Shown piece by piece: positions 1-7,715 of a DNA stretch of 64,000 nt (the first letter of the stretch is position 1; every line of letters begins with the position of its first letter). Position numbers and translations under genes: made by a program. Below the pieces are notes generated by a model. It saw only the letters and a program-made list of their open reading frames with translations, had not been told where the DNA came from and searched no databases. The DNA lies in NCBI RefSeq assembly GCF_008298015.1, contig NZ_VTPX01000004.1, positions 1 through 64,000 on the forward strand. The letters run 5' to 3'. This stretch comes from Salinicola corii. GTDB lineage: Bacteria > Pseudomonadota > Gammaproteobacteria > Pseudomonadales > Halomonadaceae.

Positions 1-1403
1 ATGAACGCCCTCGTCAAACGCTGGGTTGGCGGCCACCCCTTGAGGTTTTTACGGAAGTCCTGCAGCGCTCTGTTGCTGGGCAGGGCAATCGTGTCCACTA
101 GCGTTGCGCTTGGAACTTGAGACCGCCTATCCTCACCGGACATATCAACGACCTGATAAGGAAGAAACTCAATGCCATTCTTCAAATCCGACTTCAACTC
201 CATGAGTCGAATGTACTTATCCAGTTTATCCTGGAGTTCTTTATCGTCGGTCTCGTCTCTTTTGTCTTTCAGGTTCTGCATGAAGAGATCACCTACGGCA
301 AGAGACTCCCCATCTTTTTCAACCGTGGTTTCCGCTCCCATCAGGTCCGTTTCGCTCGCGAGTGGCAGATCCCGGTCCCGGAAGGGGTCATCGGCATCAC
401 CGCGATGCTTGTCTGCGGCATAGTCCGTAATAGTTTCATAGTGCTGTGGAGTTCCGGATTCAAGCACTACCCACGTTTCACCATCTTTATGGACGAGCTT
501 GACGCCTTCGACGAGTCTGCCCTTCTCGTCGGTAACGTTCTCGACTTCATCGTCTCCACTCAACACGGGGATGTCATCGCTGCCATTGAGCAGTTTATAA
601 TCGCCGCTATCGATTTTTTCTTCGATTCCATCCCAAGTATCTTTGAGATTCTTGATTTTTTTATAGGCCTCGGGCGTATACTCCTCCGAAACAGCATAGC
701 GTTTGCCATCACTACCCTTATAGATAATGGTCCCGCCCTCGGCACTAAACGAAGTAATATCATCGACAATCTGAACGCCGGAGGGGAGGTCATACTTAAT
801 ATCCCAGCGTTTGGAATACTCGACATCACTCAGGCTGGTAGGAGTGGTAACTTTAGAATCGGGGGTAATGACCTCGAAGCCCTGATTCTTTTTCCGGTCG
901 AGCCAGCTCTTGTCGCCCTTTGGGATGTCAGCGCTCGACCATGCATACTCGTCATCGAGACTCTCGACCGCACCGTCGTTCTTGAGTGCTTGCACTTTCT
1001 CGTAGAACTCGGGTGTGATGTCCTTGTGTACCAGGAACTTGTCGCCGCTCTTGGTTCTAACCTCGAGCATGTCAAACCTGTAGGACATGACGACACCGCC
1101 ACCACCGACGTACTCGTCGCTGACGTATTCAATGTCGTCTTCCGAGACAGGCCCGTCTATGGTCGCGAGCGGTGGTTTTCCATCCATGTAAGAGGCATAT
1201 TCATCACTCTCCAGCTTATAGAGCATCTCCAGGCCCTCGTCGCTTCGCTCGGGGGTTGGGAGAGTGAGGCCAATAGGCCCCTTGATGGGGGCAGGGTCTT
1301 TCACGTGCCGAGAACTTCCTATCAACAGTTGTTCGAACCCGCCAGAAGGAGTTTCGTTCCGGGGATCCGAGCGATGCTCGCTGTCTCTTGATTCGATAGG
1401 CAT
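1..1403 (-). CDS. Unrecognised acidic repeat protein, 3' end beyond the window
   Basis: I do not recognise this protein. The frame is open from an ATG at 1403 to the left edge, giving at least 467 residues, so the C-terminus is missing. An AGGAGTG ribosome-binding site lies 7 bases before the start. There is no signal peptide or membrane segment in the visible part. Three related segments (about residues 86-141, 190-254 and 278-325) share a pattern: a Gly/Asp turn, a strand ending in K-x-G-D-K or H-K-D-G, then T-P-E/Q-x-Y and a short helix. The protein is rich in Asp, Glu and Lys and the DNA is less G+C-rich than its neighbours, which suggests acquired DNA. A secreted or surface repeat protein is possible, but nothing seen proves it. 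The long antisense open frame over the same bases has no ribosome-binding site and is taken as a shadow. Confidence 0.72.
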   Translation of the reverse strand, partial: MPIESRDSEHRSDPRNETPSGGFEQLLIGSSRHVKDPAPIKGPIGLTLPTPERSDEGLEMLYKLESDEYASYMDGKPPLATIDGPVSEDDIEYVSDEYVGGGGVVMSYRFDMLEVRTKSGDKFLVHKDITPEFYEKVQALKNDGAVESLDDEYAWSSADIPKGDKSWLDRKKNQGFEVITPDSKVTTPTSLSDVEYSKRWDIKYDLPSGVQIVDDITSFSAEGGTIIYKGSDGKRYAVSEEYTPEAYKKIKNLKDTWDGIEEKIDSGDYKLLNGSDDIPVLSGDDEVENVTDEKGRLVEGVKLVHKDGETWVVLESGTPQHYETITDYAADKHRGDADDPFRDRDLPLASETDLMGAETTVEKDGESLAVGDLFMQNLKDKRDETDDKELQDKLDKYIRLMELKSDLKNGIEFLPYQVVDMSGEDRRSQVPSATLVDTIALPSNRALQDFRKNLKGWPPTQRLTRAF

Positions 1404-1883
1404 TTGATTCACTCCTGATAATCATTGTCTGAATCATAATCGCTGTAATCGGCACGGCTGCTTTAATAGCAATATTTCAAAACACCCCACGCACGAACAA
1501 GCATCTATTTTGAACCATTAAAAACAACTTGTGGATGGCATCTCATGTTATTGAGGGGTCCACCATGGAAGTCATCCCATATTACCTATCCACATCATTT
1601 TGCCAGACGATGCGTATTGTCTTTTGGTTGTCGTCATGTGTGATCGAGAAACAGGTGGTTTCTGATTGTTTTGGGATCACCCGAGCGCTCGAGCATGAAA
1701 TCTCTCGAGCGGATCTGAAGCAGTTTGTAGTCCATCGTTAATTACTCTTCAAAAACAGAAGGTTGATATCGAAATTCGTCGAGCTTGTTCTATGTCATCC
1801 AATTGACATCCCGGCGTCACGGTAGCGTCACGCATCAGCGCCAGACTGCAAACGTTTTCATCGTTGCAGGCAAAGTCGCTGTC
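1404..1883. other. Intergenic region with regulator promoter area
   Basis: This region lies between two divergently transcribed genes. It is AT-rich on the left, and no convincing gene was found. A 70-codon open frame at 1529-1741 has no ribosome-binding site and no recognisable sequence. TTGACA at 1803-1808 could be a -35 box for the LacI-type gene, but no good -10 follows at standard spacing. The operator at 1847-1860 is listed separately. Confidence 0.5.
1847..1860 (+). promoter_or_regulatory. LacI-family operator (autoregulatory)
   Basis: TGCAAACGTTTTCA differs at one position from the perfect palindrome TGAAAACGTTTTCA, with the central CG step typical of LacI-family operators. It lies 23 bases before the start of the LacI-type regulator that heads the ABC transporter operon. 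Binding there would control both the regulator and the genes behind it. Binding itself is inferred. Confidence 0.6.
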
Positions 1884-2918
1884 ATGCCGCTATCACGTCC
1901 CTCATTGGTTCAGATCGCCGAGCAGGTCGGGGTTTCTCCGGCGACGGTGTCTCGTGCGTTCAATCGCCCGGAGCTCCTCAACGACGCGACGCGGGAGCGA
2001 ATCCTGACGACGGCAAAACGCTTGGGATTCCGGCCAAACAGGGTCGGCAGCAGCCTGCGCTCGGGGAGCACGAAGACCTTGGGACTGTTGTTGCCGACTC
2101 TGGCCAATCCGGTCTTCGCGGCCTGTTTCGAGGGCGCCGAAGCGCGAGCCTTGGAGGCAGGCTACAGCGTGATGCTGGCGACTACGGGATATGACAGCCA
2201 GCGCGAGCGGACAGCGGCGCGAAGTCTGCTCGATCACCGTGTCGAGGGGTTGATCCTGACCGTCTCCGACCCGAGCGCCAGCGCCACTCTCGACGAGTTG
2301 ACCGCCAATGACGTCCCGTTCGTGCTGGCCTACAACGAGAGCGATCGGCATCCGTTCGTCAGCGTCGACAATCGCGCCGCCGCCGGCGACATGGTCGAGC
2401 ATCTGGCGGCATGTGGGCATCGCCAACTCGCCATGATCAGCGGCCCGCTCGACGCTTCCGACCGCGCCTCGAAGCGTCTTGATGGCGTGCTGGATCGTGC
2501 CGCCCGCCTGGGCCTGCCCGCGCCGACCCATGTCTCGATGCCCCGGCACACCGCGGCGGACCGAGCTCGTCTGAGGAGCCTGCTCTCCTCGCCCAGGCCG
2601 CCCACCGCGCTGTTCTGCTCCAACGATCTGCTCGCCACCGCCGTGATCTTTGAACTGGCGGCGCTCGGTTTTCGCGTGCCCCGGGATCTTTCGGTGTGCG
2701 GCTTCGACGCCATGGCCTTCGGCGCGCTGATGGTGCCGTCACTGGCCAGCGTCCACCAGCCCAGCACCGAGATCGGCAGCCAGGCCTGCCAAGAGTTGCT
2801 CAGCGCGCTCGGCGGCGAAGGCAGCCGCTCCCTGCGCCTACCCCATCGCTTGTTTGGCGGCGGTACCGTCGCCAGTTTGCCGCACCACGCCGTTCATCCA
2901 TCGCATCGCTACCCTTGA
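1884..2918 (+). CDS. LacI-family transcriptional regulator of the ABC/phosphodiesterase operon
   Basis: This is a 344-residue repressor-type regulator with the usual LacI layout. A helix-turn-helix occupies residues 8-30 (I-A-E-Q-V-G-V-S-P-A-T-V-S-R), a hinge follows near 50-60, and then a periplasmic-binding-protein-like sensor domain with the typical L-G-L-L-L-P and F-C-S-N-D strands. The ATG at 1884 was chosen because the helix-turn-helix then starts near residue 8, as in the family; upstream in-frame codons would add an atypical 33-residue tail. The ABC binding-protein gene starts 13 bases after the stop, so the regulator is probably the first gene of the operon and autoregulated through the operator at 1847-1860. 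The effector is unknown; a phosphodiester or derived polyol is plausible from the neighbours. Confidence 0.9.
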   Translation: MPLSRPSLVQIAEQVGVSPATVSRAFNRPELLNDATRERILTTAKRLGFRPNRVGSSLRSGSTKTLGLLLPTLANPVFAACFEGAEARALEAGYSVMLATTGYDSQRERTAARSLLDHRVEGLILTVSDPSASATLDELTANDVPFVLAYNESDRHPFVSVDNRAAAGDMVEHLAACGHRQLAMISGPLDASDRASKRLDGVLDRAARLGLPAPTHVSMPRHTAADRARLRSLLSSPRPPTALFCSNDLLATAVIFELAALGFRVPRDLSVCGFDAMAFGALMVPSLASVHQPSTEIGSQACQELLSALGGEGSRSLRLPHRLFGGGTVASLPHHAVHPSHRYP

Positions 2919-2931
2919 GGATCGGTTCATC

Positions 2932-3951
2932 ATGTTGAAACACACGCTACGCGCCGCCGCCATGGCGTTGGGAGTTACCGGCGCTGCCCTGGGCTCGCTG
3001 CCGGCTCAGGCCGCCGACAACGCCATCTGCTACAACTGCCCGCCGGAGTGGGCCGACTGGGGCGCCCAGTTGAAAGCGATAGAGGCCGACACCGGCATCC
3101 ACGTGCCGCAGGACAACAAGAACTCCGGCCAGTCGCTGGCTTCGATCACCGCCGAGAAGGACAACCCGGTCGCCGATGTCGTCTACTACGGTGTGACCTT
3201 CGGCATCCAGGCCGCCGAGCAGGGGCTGGTACAGGGCTACAAGCCGGCCCACTGGGACGAGATACCCGACGGTCTGAAAGATCCCGACGGCAAGTGGTTC
3301 GCCATCCACTCCGGGACGCTGGGCTTCATGGTCAATGTCGATGCGCTAGGCGATACGCCGGTGCCGCAATCCTGGAACGATCTGCTCAAGCCGGAATATC
3401 GCGGCCTGGTAGGCTATCTCGACCCCTCCTCGGCCTTCGTCGGTTACGTCGGCGCGGTAGCGGTCAACGGCGCGCTGGGTGGCTCGCTGAAGGACTTCAC
3501 CCCGGCGATCGAGTGGTTCCAGAAGCTGCAGGAAAACGACCCCATCGTGCCCAAGCAGACCGCCTACGCCCGTGTGCTCTCCGGCGAGATTCCGATCCTG
3601 CTCGACTACGACTTCAACGCCTACCGTGCGCGTTACGACGACAAGGTCAATGTGCAGTTCGTGATTCCGCAGGAAGGCACCGTCACCGTGCCCTACGTGA
3701 TGAGTCTGGTCGCCAACGACCCCAACCCGGAAGCGGGCAAGAAAGTGCTCGACTACGTGCTTTCCGACAAGGGTCAGTCGATCTGGGCCAACGCCTATCT
3801 GCGTCCCGTCCGCCCCGGCGCGGTATCGAAGGAAGCCCAGGCGAAGTTCCTGCCGGATAGCGACTACGCCCGCGCCGACACCGTCGATTACGCCGCCATG
3901 GCGGCAGCCCAGCGCGACTTTTCCCAGCGCTACGCCAACGAGGTGGATTGA
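2932..3951 (+). CDS. ABC transporter periplasmic substrate-binding protein
   Basis: This is a 339-residue secreted binding protein of the iron/thiamine/2-aminoethylphosphonate-like extracellular solute-binding class (single-lobe-pair type related to FbpA and PhnS). A Sec signal peptide covers about residues 1-27, ending P-A-Q-A before A-D-N. The mature part contains the family blocks A-D-V-V-Y-Y-G, P-Q-S-W-N-D-L-L-K-P-E-Y-R-G and A-Y-A-R-V-L-S-G-E-I-P. A GAGG ribosome-binding site precedes the ATG. The gene directly follows the LacI regulator and is followed after 1 base by the first permease. The substrate cannot be read from sequence. The GpdQ-like phosphodiesterase at the end of the operon suggests an organophosphate such as a glycerophosphodiester. 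Confidence 0.88.
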   Translation: MLKHTLRAAAMALGVTGAALGSLPAQAADNAICYNCPPEWADWGAQLKAIEADTGIHVPQDNKNSGQSLASITAEKDNPVADVVYYGVTFGIQAAEQGLVQGYKPAHWDEIPDGLKDPDGKWFAIHSGTLGFMVNVDALGDTPVPQSWNDLLKPEYRGLVGYLDPSSAFVGYVGAVAVNGALGGSLKDFTPAIEWFQKLQENDPIVPKQTAYARVLSGEIPILLDYDFNAYRARYDDKVNVQFVIPQEGTVTVPYVMSLVANDPNPEAGKKVLDYVLSDKGQSIWANAYLRPVRPGAVSKEAQAKFLPDSDYARADTVDYAAMAAAQRDFSQRYANEVD

Positions 3952-3952
3952 G

Positions 3953-4771
3953 ATGGGTCGTCGCGCCTGGCTGATCATCGCCATTCCGGCCGTGACGCTG
4001 TTCATCGCCTTCTGGCTGCTGCCGATGGCCAAGCTGGCCGGGCTGGGCGCGGCGACGCCTCAGGGCATGGACGTCTCCGCCTACTGGCTGGTGCTGACCC
4101 AGCCGCGCTACTGGCAGAGCCTGGCCAACACCGTAGGGCTGTCGTTGGCGGCAACGCTTGCCACGCTCGCGATCGCGCTACCGGTCAGCCGATTTCTCGC
4201 CCGTCACCCGGCGTTTCCCGGGCGGCGGGTGCTGATGTCGCTGCTGATCTTTCCGCTCGCCTTCCCGGGCGTGGTGGTGGGCTTTCTGGTAATTCTCGCC
4301 ACGGGCCGCCAGGGCGTGCTCAACACGCTGGCGAAAGCGATCTCGGGTGAACCGATGGTGCTCGCCTACGGCATGGCGGGACTGTTCATCGGCTATCTCT
4401 ACTTCCTGTTGCCACGCACCATCGGCGTGCTGATGGCAGCAGTGGAAGGGATCGACAAGCACTGGTTGGAAGCGGCGCAAACGCTGGGCGCAAGCCCCTG
4501 GCGACGCTTCGTGGATATCGAACTGCCGGCGCTGACCAGCGCGCTGACCGCCGCCGGGGCGATGTGCTTCGCCACCGCCATGGGCGCTTTCGGCACGGTA
4601 TTCACGCTCGGCACCAAAATCGACGTGCTGCCGATCACCATCTACGACGAGTTCACCAACTACGCCAACATCCCGGTTGCTGCGGCACTCTCCGTGGTGC
4701 TGGGGCTGGCCACCTGGGCGGCACTCTATATCGCCAACACGCTCGCCAGCCGTTCGGCACAAAGGCGCTGA
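3953..4771 (+). CDS. ABC transporter permease, first subunit
   Basis: This is a 272-residue inner-membrane permease of the binding-protein-dependent type, with about six hydrophobic segments starting at residue 5. The EAA loop is clear in L-E-A-A-Q-T-L-G-A-S-P-W-R-R-F, which contacts the ATPase. The start codon follows the binding-protein stop by one base (TGAGATG), indicating translational coupling. It pairs with the second permease at 4929. The junction after this gene is unusual: the same TGAGATG motif recurs at 4769, but the frame it opens runs into a dispersed repeat rather than into the second permease. Confidence 0.9.
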   Translation: MGRRAWLIIAIPAVTLFIAFWLLPMAKLAGLGAATPQGMDVSAYWLVLTQPRYWQSLANTVGLSLAATLATLAIALPVSRFLARHPAFPGRRVLMSLLIFPLAFPGVVVGFLVILATGRQGVLNTLAKAISGEPMVLAYGMAGLFIGYLYFLLPRTIGVLMAAVEGIDKHWLEAAQTLGASPWRRFVDIELPALTSALTAAGAMCFATAMGAFGTVFTLGTKIDVLPITIYDEFTNYANIPVAAALSVVLGLATWAALYIANTLASRSAQRR

Positions 4772-4772
4772 G

Positions 4773-4904
4773 ATGGCTCGTGGAATCTGCGTGGCTTTGA
4801 CTGAAAAGTCGGCGAGCGACGATCAGACAAGGCAAAAATCGGCGAGAAGACGGAGTTTACAGGGTGTAAATGAGTATTTTGAGCCGATTTTTAACGCAGT
4901 ATGA
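4773..4904 (+). pseudogene. Orphaned start of the second permease running into a repeat element
   Basis: An ATG in the same TGAGATG coupling context as the upstream gene junction opens a 43-codon frame. Its first nine codons are ordinary operon sequence and the remainder is translated repeat element, ending at TGA 4902-4904. The most economical reading is that this was the original coupled start of the second permease and that insertion of the repeat separated it from its body. It could still be translated and help reinitiation at 4929. The loss of a native start is inferred; only the arrangement is seen. Confidence 0.4.
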
Positions 4905-4928
4905 GCAAGCGCAGGCACTTTTCGGACA
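4799..4928 (+). repeat. Dispersed palindromic repeat (MITE-like), copy A
   Basis: About 130 bases begin CTGAAAAG and end CTTTTCGGAC, giving imperfect terminal inverted repeats. The element matches the reverse complement of 56569-56713 along its whole length. Shared blocks include CAGACAAGGCAAAAATCGGC, GTAAATGAG, ATTTTGAG and CGATTTTTAACGC. This copy lacks about 15 bases found in the middle of the other. It carries no transposase frame. It sits inside a translationally coupled ABC operon, between the two permease genes, and abuts the present start codon of the second one. Confidence 0.82.
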
Positions 4929-5750
4929 ATGCCAATGACACATTCTCGCTTCGATACCCGGCTGGGCCTGACGATTACCCTCGTCGTCACTGCCTTTCTG
5001 ATCGGCCCGGTGCTGCTCTCCGTCACCGCCGGGCTGACGAAGAACTATTTCGTCGGGCTATCCAGCGGCCTGACGCTGGACTGGGTGACGCAGGTCTGGG
5101 ATCTCTATGCCGACACGATCTGGCGCTCCTACGGCGTGGCACTGGCCACGCTCGCCACCACAACGCTCATCGGCGTACCCGCTGCCTGGGTGCTGACGCT
5201 GTTCCCCGGTCGGCTTTCCCGCCTGCTCGAGGAGCTGCTGACGCTACCCGTCGCCGTGCCAGGGCTCGCCACCGCGCTGGCCTTGATCGTCTCCTGGGGC
5301 AGCGTCGGCTGGCTGCGCAGTAGCGTTCTATTCATCGTCATCGGGCACGTGCTGTTCACGCTGCCGTTCATGGTCCGTGCGGTGCGCGCCGGGATGCAGG
5401 GCGCCGATCTCGTGGTGCTGGACGAAGCCGCCGCGACCCTCGGCGCCAGCCGTCGCCAGCGCTTCTTCGACATCATCGTGCCTGCCGCCCGCAGCGGCAT
5501 CGTCACCGGCGCACTGACCGTGGTGACGCTTTCCATCGGCGAATTCAACCTGACCTGGCTGCTGCACACGCCGCTGACCAAGACGCTGCCGGTCGGGCTC
5601 GCGGACAGCTACGCCTCGATGCGCCTCGAGGTCGCGTCTGCCTACACCCTCGTTTTCCTGTTGATGCTGTTGCCACTGATGGTCGGGCTGCAATGGTTCG
5701 CGGCCCGCACCACGCGCACCGGCAGCATCACGCTTGGAGCTTCGACATGA
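4929..5750 (+). CDS. ABC transporter permease, second subunit
   Basis: This is a 273-residue inner-membrane permease with about six transmembrane segments and an EAA loop (L-D-E-A-A-A-T-L-G-A-S-R-R-Q-R-F). It is the partner of the permease at 3953. Two start codons, at 4929 and 4935, lie at the edge of the dispersed repeat. No strong ribosome-binding site is visible, because the upstream bases belong to the repeat, so translation may be less efficient than in its neighbours. The stop overlaps the ATPase start (ATGA at 5747-5750). The protein itself appears intact. Confidence 0.88.
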   Translation: MPMTHSRFDTRLGLTITLVVTAFLIGPVLLSVTAGLTKNYFVGLSSGLTLDWVTQVWDLYADTIWRSYGVALATLATTTLIGVPAAWVLTLFPGRLSRLLEELLTLPVAVPGLATALALIVSWGSVGWLRSSVLFIVIGHVLFTLPFMVRAVRAGMQGADLVVLDEAAATLGASRRQRFFDIIVPAARSGIVTGALTVVTLSIGEFNLTWLLHTPLTKTLPVGLADSYASMRLEVASAYTLVFLLMLLPLMVGLQWFAARTTRTGSITLGAST

Positions 5751-6745
5751 CCCTTGCTTCCTCCCTTCAGGCGCTTTCCATCACCCTGACCCACTGCGCC
5801 AAGACCTGGCCCGACGGCAGCCGAGCGCTGGAGCCGCTGAACCTGGAAGTGCGCGCCGGCGAAACCCTCGCCCTGCTCGGCCCCTCCGGCTGCGGCAAGA
5901 CCACGCTCCTGCGCATGATCTGCGGCCTGGAAAAGACCGACGCCGGCGGTACGATTCGCTTCGGCAGCGACGATGTCACCAGGACAGCGCCGGAGGCGCG
6001 AGGCGTCGGTGTGGTGTTCCAGGGCTACGCGCTGTTTCCCAACATGAACGTGGCGCAGAACATCGGCTACGGACTCAAGATCCGCGGCGTGGATAGCGTC
6101 ACCCGGCACCGCCGCGTGACCGAGATGCTCGAACTGGTCGAGCTGGAGGCACTCGCCGAGCGGCGCATAGATCAGCTCTCCGGCGGACAGCGTCAACGCG
6201 TGGCGCTGGCCCGTGCGATCGCTATCGAGCCCCGCGTACTGCTACTCGACGAGCCGTTGACCGCGCTCGATGCCCGGCTGCGCCAGCAGCTGCGGGTGGA
6301 TCTCTCGGCGCTACTCAAGAAGCTCGGCATTACCTGCGTGATCGTCACGCATGATCAGGAAGAAGCGATGATGCTCGGCGACCGGGTGGCGGTGATGTCC
6401 GCCGGGCGGCTTGAACAGCTAGGCAATCCCGAAATGCTCTATCGTCAGCCCGCTTCGAACTTCGTCGCCGATTTTCTCGGCACGCTCTGTCATCTGCGGG
6501 GCGGCCCCGTAAAGCATCATCATGGCGTCGACTCGCTGACTTTCCGGCCCCACGAAGTGCAGCTCCAGGCGCCCGGCCATGGCCTGGCCGCCAGCATCCG
6601 AGCGCGCTTCTATCTCGGTAGCCATGTCCGCTTCGAACTCGTCCTCGACGACGGCCAGCCATTCACCGCGCTGGCTGGACCCGACGCCCCGTGGCAGCCG
6701 GGCGATAGCGTATCCATCACGTTGAATCAGACCCACGCCGCCTGA
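5747..6745 (+). CDS. ABC transporter ATP-binding subunit
   Basis: This is a 332-residue import ATPase with a C-terminal TOBE-like regulatory domain (about residues 245-332). Walker A is G-P-S-G-C-G-K-T at residues 45-52, the Q-loop glutamine is at 92, the signature L-S-G-G-Q is at 144-148, Walker B L-L-L-D-E-P is at 165-170 and the switch histidine is 202. The chosen ATG at 5747 overlaps the permease stop by four bases; an earlier in-frame start would lie inside the permease gene and add a non-conserved tail. The layout is like spermidine/iron/phosphonate importers of the PotA/FbpC group. Confidence 0.93.
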   Translation: MTLASSLQALSITLTHCAKTWPDGSRALEPLNLEVRAGETLALLGPSGCGKTTLLRMICGLEKTDAGGTIRFGSDDVTRTAPEARGVGVVFQGYALFPNMNVAQNIGYGLKIRGVDSVTRHRRVTEMLELVELEALAERRIDQLSGGQRQRVALARAIAIEPRVLLLDEPLTALDARLRQQLRVDLSALLKKLGITCVIVTHDQEEAMMLGDRVAVMSAGRLEQLGNPEMLYRQPASNFVADFLGTLCHLRGGPVKHHHGVDSLTFRPHEVQLQAPGHGLAASIRARFYLGSHVRFELVLDDGQPFTALAGPDAPWQPGDSVSITLNQTHAA

Positions 6746-6763
6746 ACCAGGGAGTCATCTTTC

Positions 6764-7579
6764 ATGCTGATCGCCCAGATCACCGATCTGCACATTCGCC
6801 AGCCGGGCCGGAAGGCCTACCGCGTGGTGGAGACCGACCGCTACCTGCCGCCGGCCATTGCCGCACTCAACGCGCTCGCTCCCCGGCCCGACGTGGTCCT
6901 GATCACCGGCGATGCCACCGATTTCGGCCGGCCGGAAGAGTACGCCACGCTGGCCGAACTCCTCGCGCCGCTGGAGATCCCCTGGTATCTGATCCCCGGT
7001 AACCACGACGATCGCCAGGCGATGCGCGACGCCTTTCCCGCCCACGACTATCTCGGCGACGGCCCGTTCATCCAGTACGCCATCGAACGCTTCCCGCTGA
7101 GGATGCTGGCGCTGGATACCCTGGTGCCGGGCGAGAGCCACGGCGAACTCTGCGCCGAGCGACTCGACTGGCTCGCCACGCGGCTGGCCGAGCAGCCCGA
7201 ACGCCCAACCCTGATCTTCATGCACCACCCGCCATTCGCCACCGGCATCGCGCACATGGACGCCATCGGCCTGGCCGGCGCCACCGGGATGGCCGCGATC
7301 GTGGCCGATTACCCCAACGTGGAGCGCATTATCTGCGGCCACGTGCATCGCACGATCTTCCAGCGCTTCGCCGGCACCATCGCCAGCTGCTGCCCCAGCA
7401 CCGCCCATCAGGTCGCCCTTGATCTGCGCGAGGACGGCCCCTCCGCCTTCGTCATGGAACCGCCGGGGTACCAGCTCCACCTCTGGCGCGCCAATGAACT
7501 GATCACCCACCACGGCGTGATCGGCGACCATGCCGGGCCCTATCCGTTTCACGAGGAAGGCGACTTGATCGATGAGTGA
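6764..7579 (+). CDS. GpdQ-like metal-dependent phosphodiesterase
   Basis: This is a 271-residue calcineurin-like binuclear metal hydrolase. Ligand motifs fall at D8-x-H10, G-D50, G-N80-H81-D, H-H154, and G-H193-x-H195, with nearly the same spacing as in glycerophosphodiesterase GpdQ of Enterobacter aerogenes. The blocks G-R-P-E-E-Y, Y-L-I-P-G-N-H-D-D and I-F-M-H-H-P-P also resemble that enzyme. It has no signal peptide and so acts in the cytoplasm. A GGGAG ribosome-binding site precedes the ATG, 18 bases after the ATPase stop, so it belongs to the ABC operon. A role in cleaving an imported glycerophosphodiester is the natural inference; cyclic-nucleotide phosphodiesterase (CpdA-like) activity is the alternative. 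Confidence 0.85.
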   Translation: MLIAQITDLHIRQPGRKAYRVVETDRYLPPAIAALNALAPRPDVVLITGDATDFGRPEEYATLAELLAPLEIPWYLIPGNHDDRQAMRDAFPAHDYLGDGPFIQYAIERFPLRMLALDTLVPGESHGELCAERLDWLATRLAEQPERPTLIFMHHPPFATGIAHMDAIGLAGATGMAAIVADYPNVERIICGHVHRTIFQRFAGTIASCCPSTAHQVALDLREDGPSAFVMEPPGYQLHLWRANELITHHGVIGDHAGPYPFHEEGDLIDE

Positions 7580-7715
7580 CAGGACCGGAGCGGATTTCCC
7601 TGCCGCAAGATCTTGCAAGTTCATCTAGCTGCAACAGGCTTACAACATTCGAGGCATAGGGTCGGCAGACACATTCGTCTTTCATTTCTCGCCGACAGTA
7701 CAAAGGATGCTCGCC

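Noticed and set aside
117-1391. A 424-codon open frame on the plus strand
   Set aside because: It lies antisense to the repeat protein, has no ribosome-binding site and shows no domain-like pattern, while the minus frame has a good start and internal repeats.
1529-1741. A 70-codon plus-strand frame in the first intergenic region
   Set aside because: No ribosome-binding site and no recognisable sequence.
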